From a virus, in IMG/VR virus record IMGVR_UViG_3300033148_002693, positions 34,717 to 98,716 of that record: a stretch of 64,000 bases of DNA. The stretch is one strand, 5' to 3'. The translations under genes were made by a program, and so were the position numbers. Position 1 is the first letter of the stretch; every line of letters starts with the position of its first letter. Under the pieces are notes generated by a model that saw only the letters and a list, made by a program, of their open reading frames with translations, searched no databases and had not been told where the DNA came from. Below are positions 19,001 through 26,996 of this stretch, piece after piece.

Positions 19001-20096
19001 GCCCGTCGAATTGACCGACGCCCAGGTGGCAGTCATAGAGAGGGGGCGCGGCGAAGCCCCGTTCGCGTGGACGCAGGCAAAAGATTGTAAGGTGTTCAAC
19101 AGAAGTAATGAACGAGGCAGATCGGAAATTGTGTTCGGGAATATCCCCGGCGATATTCCGGCAGGTTTACGGATGATATATACCATTGGAAATGATTATG
19201 AATGGTTCATCGGTTTGAGAGGACTTGACGCAACTCATTTTCAAACGTATTACGATGCCGAAGATTATGAGTACATCGAGGCCGCTCACACCGTCGTAAC
19301 CGGCGATCCCACGACCATCAGCGGAAACAAGGTTTTGATAACTCCGGCTACGACCGATAATATCCGGCGCGTCGACATCAGGTTGCAGAGAGACTATATT
19401 GAATGGTTGAGGCATTTCGGGCGTTTCAGGTTGTTGGCAAGGGTCTATGAGACGGGGACAACGCCGTGTTGCAAGGTGCAATTTGCTGTGGGGTATGGTG
19501 ACGGCAAATATAACTATCAAACAGACCAAGTCGTACTTCCCTGCACGCAAGATTCTAATGAATGGTTATTGATAGACTTTGGTGAAATTGTGTTGCCACC
19601 AACCCCCTTAATGGAATTCCAGAGGCGAACCGGCAGAGATGAGATCGTCGAGAATTTCGGCGATCTCCAGGATACGTGGAGCGTGTTGATGATGTTCCTG
19701 GAGAGGCCGGCGGCCTGCTCGAATGATTACGCAATAGACGGCGTGTGGCTGATACCGTCCGACCTCGCGATAGGATTGGCGTCATGGGTTCCGGATTCGG
19801 GTGATGATGTGGCCATGATGATTTCGTTCCTTCGCAACAGCGACTTCGGGGCTTTGAAGGTCGGGACCGCAACCGATCAGTCGTGGGCGTTCAGCACGTT
19901 GACCACCCAGAGCGGTGCGAGTTGGGCCGGTGACAGGATTTACGTTCCCACGGGCCAGGATTCCGTCCTGACCATGGTGGGCAGGGGTTCCGGGCTTAGC
20001 GCCTGCCCGGACACATACAAGCAGACCGTTGACAACGCTTCCGATTATTTTAGCATTTTTGCTTGGATCACACCGTATTTTAGGTATGTGCGATGA
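16041..20096 (+). CDS. Large distal tail / tail tip protein with LamG-like domain
   Basis: 1,351 residues, start after GGGGG. The N-terminus (SIKFKQGNDEFIVQDLTSGIG) is strand-rich like distal tail proteins. Residues about 535-755 form a concanavalin/LamG-type module (ILGWWIGGEENAATLNDRS, ALIFDGANDWLSS, NWVCAIATYDGTNVKVTVWD), a common carbohydrate-binding fold. Later regions repeat similar lectin-like patterns (LPLTFRYGFDNG type). Probably the host-contacting tip, joining the tail tube to receptor binding. It overlaps the next gene by 4 bases. Confidence 0.65.
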   Translation: MLSIKFKQGNDEFIVQDLTSGIGLLENGVRINGNRISLNFQMIKKSSTGQSPDEQVSRLTRQIDWWLDKARLASKLRQDAPVELWLKQGAILEEATFGRDYIKWIIVDGTVDQGRYPSTVPGERLFTINLTVQSREGRGSEYPVLRSGGSACRTAGAGGELGHITAIDDGGLEITGGARAWQQNALFDRKAGTIGMFWEPSCAQLAYGTSGDPVGHQVIYDIRQDIDGGDWWTSKEAEQTSWHDELGDFPTVTVWEWDATNVYVRDASDQSIYMQFTRGATNILSTGTNPVTEAIHVLNRRAYIIEHDSAVNFARLIVVDFENDRARSFGTYTMEYEGSLSERNGSKNWEIFDDLDTFNLAEHMWDVRAAYIDGKGQVVVVGTDVGVYMLFESVFSRYPESATIRFMLTTYTDVYHVWLTSEGRLYWNATTAGDVNSVYMLERAAFYTSDQTDVYTKIYDTITDPALLGVAATNINDIFVLPKQGFYEKSQGFKTGDILIGYEAGDILVVASNLGITIIEQKFGNEYDGAVQYITTDYSTGPMVGNILGWWIGGEENAATLNDRSRQNNDLTVHGFGGGGSTIAADWSNIESIRGKALIFDGANDWLSSVDADFNVNNQTLTWGAFFKKDLVYTEQYIINKGWTAGQRSYYLKTTDLGIIEAAVSVDGTNWVTATGTLGLAAAGNWVCAIATYDGTNVKVTVWDMYGNRDSAISAGTAGNIATSTDPLIIGARADTTLKWDGLLAGVFIAKELYTDEEIEWQMRTGLTAGRQAYTEHVLGGASNQCNSVCMSEDGNLLLVATGDGNPGVITYWRYRWNHKDRADLQIDAGVHTSVAVLSNVMVGSTVTNRAYESPYHDVFLFDYGTFADDYNEQFDRNTYLRGSTQVYAYYRQSDGKIVFLVGDTTLVSSALATWNQGDIIPLTFRYGFDNGLQIWRNRVSIGSSATYDGFHAYRDLPSTDDGPAWWFGMNYDRSYPAGRIYDFRYWPVELTDAQVAVIERGRGEAPFAWTQAKDCKVFNRSNERGRSEIVFGNIPGDIPAGLRMIYTIGNDYEWFIGLRGLDATHFQTYYDAEDYEYIEAAHTVVTGDPTTISGNKVLITPATTDNIRRVDIRLQRDYIEWLRHFGRFRLLARVYETGTTPCCKVQFAVGYGDGKYNYQTDQVVLPCTQDSNEWLLIDFGEIVLPPTPLMEFQRRTGRDEIVENFGDLQDTWSVLMMFLERPAACSNDYAIDGVWLIPSDLAIGLASWVPDSGDDVAMMISFLRNSDFGALKVGTATDQSWAFSTLTTQSGASWAGDRIYVPTGQDSVLTMVGRGSGLSACPDTYKQTVDNASDYFSIFAWITPYFRYVR

Positions 20097-21925
20097 TGAA
20101 TGTGATGATTCTGAGACATACGGATATGGGCAACGATAGGTACGTTGCCAAGCCGTTGATCACGCTGTTTGACTCTAGGATAACAGGGTTGGGGGTTAAG
20201 CACGGCATCCAGAACTGGATTGGCGGTGACCAGGAGCTGTCATTCACCATAGAGGATTTTCTCTCCGTTAACGAGCTAACGTTCGGGAAGGGCGATCTGG
20301 CGTTCGTGTATGCTGATGGATCAGACAATCCGATCTGGGCCGGCCGCGTGGCCGAAACGTCGCGCGTGTGGAAGGAAGGGCGCTTCAGCAGCGTCAACGT
20401 CGTCGCCAGGGGGTTCTGGGTGACGCTCATGGAGCATCTGCTCGACGAGGCGGTCAATAACCCGAACACGCAACCCAATGTGACGGAGCCAATAGCTTAC
20501 GCCGTCAGGGAGCTCGGAATATCGGGCCAGATAGCGATGGACCTGTCGGATATACAGTACTTCACGACGGACTTGGGCAACAATGCGTTCACGTTCGCTC
20601 AATACAGCAAGTATCTGGGAGACATCGTGAAGCATTTCGTTCAGTTCGGCTCTGACGACGCCCCGCCGAAGCCGGCGATGTTCTTGGTGTCGGGATGGAC
20701 GAACGGAAGGATGGGGATCAGGGTGGACAGCGATTACGACGTGTCTTTGCTTCCCCCTTGGCAGGGCGTGAGCGTGGGCGGCGGCGGGTCTTACGACATC
20801 GACGTGGCCGCGAGTTTCATGCGTCATGATTATAACGCCGCCGTCACCGAGGCGGCCATGTCGTACGACAAAACGATGATAGAGAAAGACGATTATGAAC
20901 GTGATGTTAGGATACGATATGTCACTAAAGCTAAGAGAGCAACGTCAGGAGCAAACGCTTGGGCTGGGTTTTTCGGATTGTGGTCGGGGAACGCTGCTCC
21001 GTCAGTGACCACCTCTGGCGGATTCTATGCCAACCTGATAATGCAGGTGGTTCAGGACAACGCAGACGACATAAGGATCATGTATAATGACGATGGGTTG
21101 AACTGGTTTACCTGGAACCATGCAGCATTGGCATGGCAGGCCGGAAGCGGTCAGGTGGCACACACCGGGTCGGCAAACACATTTTACCAGGTAGTATACG
21201 AGCATGACGATACAGGTTGGTGGGTAGAAATTTGGGATGCTGCGGGAACAACCAGACACACCAGGACCGACAAAGTTTTGTGGACTGTTTGGACAACGAA
21301 AGATATTGGTCAATTGTGGGCGTGGTGGGGGTGTCCCTACACGGATATCTGGGATTCGATAATGACGGTAGATTTCATCAAGGGATGGCGCTGGACATCA
21401 GGCGCAATCCCCAAGCTGAAAGAAATCGATACGTCCGACTGGGAATGGGAAATCAATGTCTCCAATCTCGACAGCTACAAGCTGATGAATCCGGACGAGT
21501 CTATGGCGAATCGGGTCGTCGCATCGTACGGTGATCCAGTGGCGTACACCGCGATGGCCTCGGACACGGACAGCGTCGATGAGTTCGGGCAGAGGGATTT
21601 ATTGGTCGAGGCCGGGGACGAGGCCACGGGCACCGCCGCCCTGAGATTGAGGGACTTAAAACTAGATTCGTCGAAAGACGAGGTGTGGCGTGGGGCATCC
21701 ATCAAGTTGAAGGGTAAGGTGCGGCGTAAGGGCGGCACGATGGTCCCGGTCTACAATGTGAAGATCGGTGACAGGATGAAGGTTCTGAACGTTCTGTTCC
21801 CCGATGGGTTGGTTTTCGTGGTGGGAAGCACGGTGTATAATCACGAGGATGAAACATTGTCGATAACACCCTTGGACATGCCGGACAGCGTGGAGTTGTG
21901 GATCACTCAATTGGCAAAGGAGTAA
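20093..21925 (+). CDS. Tail hub / minor tail protein
   Basis: 610 residues. It begins with strand-rich sequence (LITLFDSRITGLGVKHGIQNWIGGD and ELSFTIEDFLSVNELTFGKGDLAFVYADG), as in hub proteins with an N-terminal beta domain, and ends KIGDRMKVLNVLFPDGLVFVVG then LSITPLDMPDSVELWI. The middle contains a jelly-roll-like insert. No protease or lysozyme motif seen. Position after the distal tail gene supports a baseplate or tip role. Confidence 0.5.
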   Translation: MMNVMILRHTDMGNDRYVAKPLITLFDSRITGLGVKHGIQNWIGGDQELSFTIEDFLSVNELTFGKGDLAFVYADGSDNPIWAGRVAETSRVWKEGRFSSVNVVARGFWVTLMEHLLDEAVNNPNTQPNVTEPIAYAVRELGISGQIAMDLSDIQYFTTDLGNNAFTFAQYSKYLGDIVKHFVQFGSDDAPPKPAMFLVSGWTNGRMGIRVDSDYDVSLLPPWQGVSVGGGGSYDIDVAASFMRHDYNAAVTEAAMSYDKTMIEKDDYERDVRIRYVTKAKRATSGANAWAGFFGLWSGNAAPSVTTSGGFYANLIMQVVQDNADDIRIMYNDDGLNWFTWNHAALAWQAGSGQVAHTGSANTFYQVVYEHDDTGWWVEIWDAAGTTRHTRTDKVLWTVWTTKDIGQLWAWWGCPYTDIWDSIMTVDFIKGWRWTSGAIPKLKEIDTSDWEWEINVSNLDSYKLMNPDESMANRVVASYGDPVAYTAMASDTDSVDEFGQRDLLVEAGDEATGTAALRLRDLKLDSSKDEVWRGASIKLKGKVRRKGGTMVPVYNVKIGDRMKVLNVLFPDGLVFVVGSTVYNHEDETLSITPLDMPDSVELWITQLAKE

Positions 21926-21989
21926 CAAAACGTAATTCTCGGCATTATTGATGACGATGTTTTTTCTTGTGCACAGTACTCCAAGACCG

Positions 21990-22004
21990 GTTTTACGGTA
22001 AAAC
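21990..22004. promoter_or_regulatory. Operator-like palindrome GTTTTACGGTAAAAC (site 1 of 4)
   Basis: A 15-base near-perfect palindrome with 7-base arms. The same motif appears at 28600, 38689 and 53623 with only the centre or one base changed. Here it is about 105 bases upstream of the glycosidase-like gene. It is probably a binding site for a phage repressor or activator. Confidence 0.5.
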
Positions 22005-22009
22005 TGATT

Positions 22010-22082
22010 TTGCACATGGTGTGCATAAAACGATATGCACACATGCTATAAGATAGTTCTATGAGCAAAAGTTTGCTCATAG
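22010..22082 (+). promoter_or_regulatory. Regulated promoter region with stacked dyads before the exported glycosidase-like gene
   Basis: Three inverted repeats follow one another: TGCACA-N3-TGTGCA; GTGTGCATA-N6-TATGCACAC (9-base arms, overlapping the first); and CTATGAGCAAA-AG-TTTGCTCATAG (22059-22082, 11-base perfect arms). A TATAAG -10-like element lies at about 22047-22052. The last dyad falls around the expected transcript start, ideal for repression or for a 5' RNA hairpin. Confidence 0.55.
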
Positions 22083-22110
22083 GAAGATTCATAGAGTTCG
22101 GGGAGAGACA

Positions 22111-23967
22111 ATGAGCAAGTGCGTGAAGATATTATTGGTCATCGGCTTGCTGGTGGCCTGTACGAATTATGTTATCAATGAGGGAGCTACAATTGATGAG
22201 TTTCGCGTACCCCTGCGCGGATTGGGGTATTTCCACGGTGAGGCAATTGACCTAGTCCCGCTTAACGACCCCAATCTATCCCTGATTCAAGTAGAGTTCA
22301 CGTGGGGACAGCTTGATGATGGTAATAGAGGGGTACGTAGGAACGTTCTTGATCCTATCATATCCCAGATAACTGCTGCCGGCAAAGGGTACGTTCTGCG
22401 TATACCGGTCTATCAAAACAGAAGTAAAGCCAATCCTGGGCTTCCATCAAGCTTGTTGGGGATGACATGGAAGCATCCGGATGGGTGGCTGATACCACGA
22501 TATGATAATCCGTTACTGTTGATCGAATATTCCAAATTCTTGGACAATCTCGCAAGAGAATACAGCTCTGATCCATACTTGGCCGGCATACAGATTCCTG
22601 TCGGGTTGTACGGAGAGACACACCCCGACAGAAATGATGCTGAGTGCGCTTGTTCTGTATGGTTGTACAGTGCCGATCCAAACACGGGTGAGCGTCACAG
22701 GTTAGAACCATGTGAATGGTTTGTTTGGACATTTGGTGTCATGGAAGCATACAGGGAAGCCTTCCCAGACGCTCCGTTGGTGCTGATGAACGCTACGCAG
22801 TATGGGTATCCCTGCATCATTCCAGAACCGCCATACGACCGTAGAAATGAGCGGGTAGAATTCCAGGACAAGGCGATTGAGCTTGGCATCGGGTTCCAAA
22901 ATAACTCCCTTGATGAATGGGATGCCAACTGGCTCACGTGTGAGGTTACTGGCACGCATGGCACTTACACTATAGATGGTTCCGTTCAAGCGATCATCGA
23001 CAATCCACAACTGATAAGTGGGTTTGAGCGTGGAAGCTGGCTCAGACCGTTCGATAAGTTTTTCAGGGCGGGTGATTACCAGACCTGGTGGAGCTACCTC
23101 AATGCTCTTGACAAAGGGGTAGACTTCATCTTCCCTCCACAATGGGCGGGAGAGGTGACTGGTGGTGCATATCCTGCTGGTGTGTTTGCCTATCCAGATG
23201 ACTTGCCGTATGCTGAAGAACTTGCCTGGATGAATAGATTCACCAGCGAACATCTATCAAACCCACAAACGGCTTGGATCGCCATGTTTTCTGCCCCTGC
23301 TCCTGGGGAATATTCCTGGGGGACTGTAGACAACTATTGGTACTGTACGGCTGTTCACAATAACTACAAACAGCTTTTGGATTCGGATGAGAAGCTGGTC
23401 CCCGTGTATCGTATCGGGCCTGTAGTTGCACCATTCTATGAGGGCAAGTATGCGAGGCGTACAGATCAAATCAACGGTATTAACTCTGTAACATTGATAA
23501 CAGATGAAGACTTTGCTCCAGGCGTTATAGGATGGGAGGTAGAGCTATGGTTCCTGGACAACGGAACGGACGAAATAGGTTTGGATTACGACGGGGGAAG
23601 TTACAGGATCAGAAAGTTGGGAAGCGGGGAATGGGTACACAAGCGTGTCGCTCTAGGAAGGGCGGAGCTAGGTGGAGGCGGCGCGCTCACTATCAATTCC
23701 CTAAACGACGGGCCTGATGAGGTATTCAGTTTCGTAGAACTGATTCCTGCGCCAGGGAGTACGCCAACAGCTACGCCAACAGTTGCGCCGACCGCTACGG
23801 GTACACCTACGGGTACATTCACAAGTACACCTACATTTACGAGTACACCTACAAGCACGCCGACGCCTGAGGGCAGTTGGTTCCCGTTGAGGTTTTGTGC
23901 AATGAAGGGGGTAGGGTATTTCGGGATAGCGGTTCAATGGGAGGGGCCAGGTCCTTGCGGAGATTGA
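22111..23967 (+). CDS. Exported TIM-barrel glycoside hydrolase-like protein with PT-rich tail
   Basis: 618 residues. A signal/lipoprotein start (KILLVIGLLVAC, a lipobox LVAC) is followed by an alpha/beta barrel-like domain with IQVEFTWGQLDDGNRG, GYVLRIPVYQNRS, LAGIQIPVGLYGETHPD (a glutamate at a strand end, as in retaining glycosidases) and WWSYLNALDKGVDFIFPPQW. A beta module follows (about 450-545), then a PTATPT/TFTSTPT linker and a short Cys domain. Family cannot be named. It has its own regulated promoter within the late region. Could remodel host surface polymers; a role in receptor processing or in altering infected cells is inference. Confidence 0.6.
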   Translation: MSKCVKILLVIGLLVACTNYVINEGATIDEFRVPLRGLGYFHGEAIDLVPLNDPNLSLIQVEFTWGQLDDGNRGVRRNVLDPIISQITAAGKGYVLRIPVYQNRSKANPGLPSSLLGMTWKHPDGWLIPRYDNPLLLIEYSKFLDNLAREYSSDPYLAGIQIPVGLYGETHPDRNDAECACSVWLYSADPNTGERHRLEPCEWFVWTFGVMEAYREAFPDAPLVLMNATQYGYPCIIPEPPYDRRNERVEFQDKAIELGIGFQNNSLDEWDANWLTCEVTGTHGTYTIDGSVQAIIDNPQLISGFERGSWLRPFDKFFRAGDYQTWWSYLNALDKGVDFIFPPQWAGEVTGGAYPAGVFAYPDDLPYAEELAWMNRFTSEHLSNPQTAWIAMFSAPAPGEYSWGTVDNYWYCTAVHNNYKQLLDSDEKLVPVYRIGPVVAPFYEGKYARRTDQINGINSVTLITDEDFAPGVIGWEVELWFLDNGTDEIGLDYDGGSYRIRKLGSGEWVHKRVALGRAELGGGGALTINSLNDGPDEVFSFVELIPAPGSTPTATPTVAPTATGTPTGTFTSTPTFTSTPTSTPTPEGSWFPLRFCAMKGVGYFGIAVQWEGPGPCGD

Positions 23968-23968
23968 A

Positions 23969-24262
23969 ATGGAAGCGATTGTTGAGAGTATTTGGATTCA
24001 GCTAGGTGCAGTTGGGTTGTTTTCGGTAGTGATGGCGGCTATAGCGTGGGCATTATGGCGTTCATTATGTGAATGTCAGAAAGCCAGAACAGATGATGAT
24101 TCGGAGCGTGTTCGTATGTGTACAGATGCAATGCAGGAGATGGCGCTTGCACTCAGGGAAGTAAATGAGACGATGCGCGCTGGATTCGAGAGCATGAATC
24201 ATACGCTGGATTTGAAGGGTCAGCTTGATGGTTTGAGAGAGGAAATTCGTAGGAAGGGGTAG
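23969..24262 (+). CDS. Holin-like membrane protein with coiled coil
   Basis: 97 residues: one hydrophobic helix at about 10-32 (LGAVGLFSVVMAAIAWALW), then a charged coiled coil (MQEMALALREVNETMRAGFESMN). One membrane helix plus a coiled tail resembles XhlA-type lysis helpers. It directly follows the glycosidase-like gene. Confidence 0.5.
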   Translation: MEAIVESIWIQLGAVGLFSVVMAAIAWALWRSLCECQKARTDDDSERVRMCTDAMQEMALALREVNETMRAGFESMNHTLDLKGQLDGLREEIRRKG

Positions 24263-24264
24263 TC

Positions 24265-24444
24265 ATGTTTGGATGGTTGATAAAGCGTAAAGCCAACAAA
24301 CCAAATGGGGTGTTAGAGAAGTCTGATGAATACTTCGACCAATTGGGCGAAATCATCAGAGAGACCAGGATACTTCGTGGCGTATTTGCTGACATTCAAA
24401 AACGTGTGGAGATCATAGATGCCGAACTGAATGGGAAATCTTGA
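24265..24444 (+). CDS. 59-residue hypothetical protein
   Basis: MFGWLIKRKANKPNG followed by an amphipathic helix (EYFDQLGEIIRETRILRGVF). The Shine-Dalgarno is AGGAAGGGG. Possibly membrane-associated through its N-terminus. Not recognised; located in the putative lysis cluster. Confidence 0.5.
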   Translation: MFGWLIKRKANKPNGVLEKSDEYFDQLGEIIRETRILRGVFADIQKRVEIIDAELNGKS

Positions 24445-24469
24445 CCCCTGTTAGGTTTTCTGCTATAGT
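24441..24469 (+). promoter_or_regulatory. Extended -10 promoter
   Basis: TTGACC, 17-base spacer, TATAGT preceded by TGC (24464-24469). It overlaps the stop of the upstream gene and would transcribe the HTH gene at 24538 and the membrane genes after it. Confidence 0.55.
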
Positions 24470-24537
24470 TATCCCTAGATTGACGGGTAATATGACTATC
24501 TTTGCCGCCAACAGGCTTTAAGAAAGGAAATGGGGCA

Positions 24538-24810
24538 ATGGTTCAAAGTATTCATGAGACGCTCCTGGGGCTGCACAGCGATTTTAGGACGTGGAGAGCG
24601 GTTGCAAAGGAGTTGGGAGCATACAGCGGAGCGTATTGGAGTAGTGTAGCGTCTGGCAAAATCAATCCTACCGTGACAGCAATTGATGTTGTGAGAAGTT
24701 ACCAGGGGCTGCCCTCATTGAAAACGCCCAGACGCATCAGTAGTATGAAGACAAGGGTTTTAGCCAAGATGATCAGAGACAGGGTTGAGATATGTTTGAC
24801 ATCCCGATAG
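24538..24810 (+). CDS. Small HTH DNA-binding protein
   Basis: 90 residues from ATG 24538 (AAGGAAATGGGG upstream); a TTG at 24502 in the same frame has no ribosome site. WRAVAKELGAYSGAYWSSVASGKINPTVTAIDVVR reads as a helix-turn-helix of the Cro/XRE type. The C-terminus is basic. It has its own promoter in the middle of the late region, so it may control late or lysis expression. Confidence 0.6.
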   Translation: MVQSIHETLLGLHSDFRTWRAVAKELGAYSGAYWSSVASGKINPTVTAIDVVRSYQGLPSLKTPRRISSMKTRVLAKMIRDRVEICLTSR

Positions 24811-24887
24811 GTGCGTGGTTGATTCCAGCTATCATTGGTGGTATGTTTGCGCTGATAGTTTGGAGTGGAATGCGAAGAAGGCCATGA
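24792..24887 (+). CDS. 31-residue single-helix membrane peptide
   Basis: MFDIPIGAWLIPAIIGGMFALIVW then SGMRRRP: one transmembrane helix with a basic end, as in many tiny holin-like peptides. It overlaps the genes on both sides (24810 and 24884), which supports translation. Confidence 0.5.
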   Translation: MFDIPIGAWLIPAIIGGMFALIVWSGMRRRP

Positions 24888-25459
24888 AGCGATATGATTC
24901 AGTAGTGGAAAGACGAATACCGACAAGAGAACCCTCATTACAGTCAGATGTGGGGGTTCCGATTCTGTCTGCCGTGTTTGTGGGTATCATCGGAGGGGCA
25001 TTCCTGGGGGCGGTCGTTTGGATGCTGTTCGATGTGTGGGTTTGGAAGTTGGTAGTTGTTGCGGGCCTGGGGGCTTGTCTGATTGTTTACTTCTGGCGGG
25101 CGAACATGGCTGAGGAATCTACCTGGGCAGATGAATCCATAGAGACGCCTCGACCAGAGTTACCAGAGTTACCCAAACCGCCATCTATGCCGGTTCTACT
25201 GAATTCGTATCAGGGAAGGGAAAGACTGGCCGCTGACACGAAAAGGGTCAACAAGGTTGAGTTTGAGTGGTTCATTTCGGAATGTGAAAACGACACGAGC
25301 ATGAGAAGGTTCGAGAAGGAAATCAGTAGAGACCAGTATCGAAGATATCGTCAATCGTTGATGACTCAGGGCTGGGCACGATGGAAGAATCCGCAAATTC
25401 CAAGATTGGGATGGGAATTAACGGCTTCGGCCAGGGAGATCATTTCACACTTGAAATAG
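24884..25459 (+). CDS. Two-helix membrane protein with C-terminal winged-helix-like region
   Basis: 191 residues from ATG 24884, which overlaps the preceding stop. Two hydrophobic helices (VPILSAVFVGIIGGAFLGAVVW and WKLVVVAGLGACLIVYFW) are followed by a proline-rich linker (RPELPELPKPP) and a basic helical domain ending QGWARWKNPQIPRLGWELTASAREII, which resembles a small winged helix. A membrane-linked DNA-binding protein is possible. Confidence 0.5.
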   Translation: MKRYDSVVERRIPTREPSLQSDVGVPILSAVFVGIIGGAFLGAVVWMLFDVWVWKLVVVAGLGACLIVYFWRANMAEESTWADESIETPRPELPELPKPPSMPVLLNSYQGRERLAADTKRVNKVEFEWFISECENDTSMRRFEKEISRDQYRRYRQSLMTQGWARWKNPQIPRLGWELTASAREIISHLK

Positions 25460-25478
25460 TGCGTTGCGGTGTGGTGCG

Positions 25479-25498
25479 GTGCGTTACGCACGTGTTTT
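25479..25498 (+). terminator. Weak hairpin plus T-run
   Basis: GTGCGT-T-ACGCAC then GTGTTTTTG. The loop is too tight for all pairs to form, so this is a weak candidate. It sits in the gap before the last late gene. Confidence 0.25.
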
Positions 25499-25543
25499 TG
25501 GGGAGACCGCACAAACAGAGTAGGGTAGAAAGGGGTGATTCGG

Positions 25544-25855
25544 ATGACGTTGGAACAATTGCTTTTACTGGTTGTCGATGGGGGAGCAGGTCTGTTCATC
25601 TACAGCCGACTTGAGAAGGCTGAGTGGTATCAGTCTATCGAGGAGTCAGATTACAAGCGATGGATAGCAGCAGGTCTCACAGCTTTGTTTGCCATCCTTG
25701 CTTGGGGGGTTGGGGTGGCTCTCGAAGTCTTCGAACTGCCAACGGGTGACTGGCGAACATGGGTTATTAAGTTGGCGGAGATTGGCATTGGAGCTTTCGT
25801 TGCTTTTGGATCCGCTACATTGGGTCACACGAAGGTGTTGAAGAAGCGAAGATAA
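25544..25855 (+). CDS. Two-helix membrane protein, holin candidate
   Basis: 103 residues from ATG 25544 (AAAGGGGTG upstream). Hydrophobic LEQLLLLVVDGGAGLFIY, then a charged stretch, then WIAAGLTALFAILAWGVGVALE and IKLAEIGIGAFVAFGSATLG, and a basic tail (KVLKKRR). Membrane topology, basic tail and location at the end of the late operon suit a holin, but no endolysin partner is obvious. Confidence 0.5.
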   Translation: MTLEQLLLLVVDGGAGLFIYSRLEKAEWYQSIEESDYKRWIAAGLTALFAILAWGVGVALEVFELPTGDWRTWVIKLAEIGIGAFVAFGSATLGHTKVLKKRR

Positions 25856-25873
25856 TCCCCACCTCTCACAAAG

Positions 25874-25907
25874 AGACTGCTTGGTGAAAGCCAGGCGGTC
25901 TTTTTTT
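25874..25907 (+). terminator. Strong intrinsic terminator closing the late operon
   Basis: AGACTGCTTGG and CCAGGCGGTCT form an 11-base stem (two G-U pairs) around a 6-base loop, followed by seven T. It separates the late operon from the promoter-rich region on the right. Confidence 0.9.
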
Positions 25908-25999
25908 ATTCCGTTTGTGAAATAATATTTATCAGATGAATAAATTGTAATAATTGAAAAACTGATAAAATTTTAAGGTAAATTGATCCCAAAAACCTA

Positions 26000-26028
26000 T
26001 TGACAATGTATTGTTTACCTGCTATAAT
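26000..26028 (+). promoter_or_regulatory. Consensus sigma-70 promoter with extended -10
   Basis: TTGACA, 17-base spacer ending TGC, TATAAT. Upstream is AATTTTAAGGTA followed by AAACCTA, an arrangement shared with the promoters at 28697 and 53639. It drives the gene at 26064. Confidence 0.85.
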
Positions 26029-26063
26029 GTATATAAGATAAATTATACTAAGGAGGCAGTAAA

Positions 26064-26474
26064 ATGACGGAGTTAACGAAGGCACAGGCAGAGCAGTACG
26101 TGAGAGAGTACATCGAAGGGGTCATCAATAAAGCCGCAGAGCAAAGGAAGAGGAAGGCGGAGGAATTGGCGAGCAGTCCAGCAGCAGCATTGAGTGTATT
26201 TGAGTGGGCCAACAATATTGCAGTAACCCAAGAACGGGCGCTCATTTATACCAAGATACTCAAGGCTTGGGATAAGGGAACCACCGGAATCTTGGATATA
26301 ATTGATAGGGCTATCAGGGACATCACTGAAGGATTACTGGAAGGGTACGATCTTCCTACCAGTACGAGCGCGTTCTCCAACGCGACGATGATGGCGAAGA
26401 ACGAAGCCTACAGGCAGTTCCTGAAGGATATGAGGGTGGTGATGCCCGCCGTCAAGGAGACCCTCAGCGAGTAG
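26064..26474 (+). CDS. Hypothetical 136-residue helical protein
   Basis: Start after AAGGAGG. Almost all helix, with a basic N-terminal third (INKAAEQRKRKAEELA) and an acidic middle. First gene behind a consensus promoter, so probably expressed early and strongly. No family recognised. Confidence 0.6.
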   Translation: MTELTKAQAEQYVREYIEGVINKAAEQRKRKAEELASSPAAALSVFEWANNIAVTQERALIYTKILKAWDKGTTGILDIIDRAIRDITEGLLEGYDLPTSTSAFSNATMMAKNEAYRQFLKDMRVVMPAVKETLSE

Positions 26475-26502
26475 CCGAAAGCCGGTAGAGAGGATCAAGA
26501 CG

Positions 26503-26682
26503 ATGAAACTCGAATATTACGAAACGCACACCAACGCATGGAATGATATCACAGAAGAAGAAGCGCGACGATGGCTGGCAGACATGTATGAAGCTATTGA
26601 CATGGCCTGGAAAGAAATCGAAGCGGGCTACGAAGTCCCAACTCGATTCTCGATTATCAGACGCAAGGAGGCATCATGCTAG
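26503..26682 (+). CDS. 59-residue hypothetical protein
   Basis: Acidic, Trp-rich helical peptide (TNAWNDITEEEARRWLADMYEAIDMAW). Preceded by GCCGGTAGAGAGG, a leader similar to that before the gene at 29682. Overlaps the next small gene. Confidence 0.5.
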   Translation: MKLEYYETHTNAWNDITEEEARRWLADMYEAIDMAWKEIEAGYEVPTRFSIIRRKEASC

Positions 26683-26798
26683 AACTCATAACAGTATTGC
26701 CGATGGTTGAAAACGCTATGATGATCCCCGGCTTGTTGTTTGCTATCGTCATTCTGGGCCTTGCGGGCCTGGCAGTACTCACATTAAGGAGGATGTGA
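26676..26798 (+). CDS. 40-residue single-helix membrane peptide
   Basis: MLELITVLPMVENAMMIPG then a hydrophobic helix ending LGLAGLAVLTLRRM. Start overlaps the preceding gene after CAAGGAGG. Its last coding segment recurs with only synonymous changes near 27670. Confidence 0.45.
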   Translation: MLELITVLPMVENAMMIPGLLFAIVILGLAGLAVLTLRRM

Positions 26799-26800
26799 CA

Positions 26801-26992
26801 ATGAATAGACTAGCAAGGGTAGGCGATATAATCATCATTAAGCAAAAGAGAGAACCATACCCACCCTGCAATATCACATCAAGGGTAATTGACCTGACAG
26901 AATCTACACTTTACCTTGAAACCGGACGCCCCAGATCGCGCACGCCTGGCGCATCTTGGAAACTTGCCAATCTTTCAGGGTATGTGAGGTGA
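26801..26992 (+). CDS. 63-residue hypothetical protein
   Basis: Strand-rich (RVGDIIIIKQKREPYPP, then ESTLYLETGR), like a small SH3-like barrel. The ATG at 26801 follows AAGGAGGATGTGAC. Unknown role. Confidence 0.5.
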   Translation: MNRLARVGDIIIIKQKREPYPPCNITSRVIDLTESTLYLETGRPRSRTPGASWKLANLSGYVR

Positions 26993-26996
26993 ACCA

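Noticed and set aside
22111-23967. Endolysin call for the signal-peptide barrel protein
   Set aside because: No lysozyme, amidase or peptidase motif, and it has a tightly regulated promoter and PT-rich linker more like a surface enzyme.
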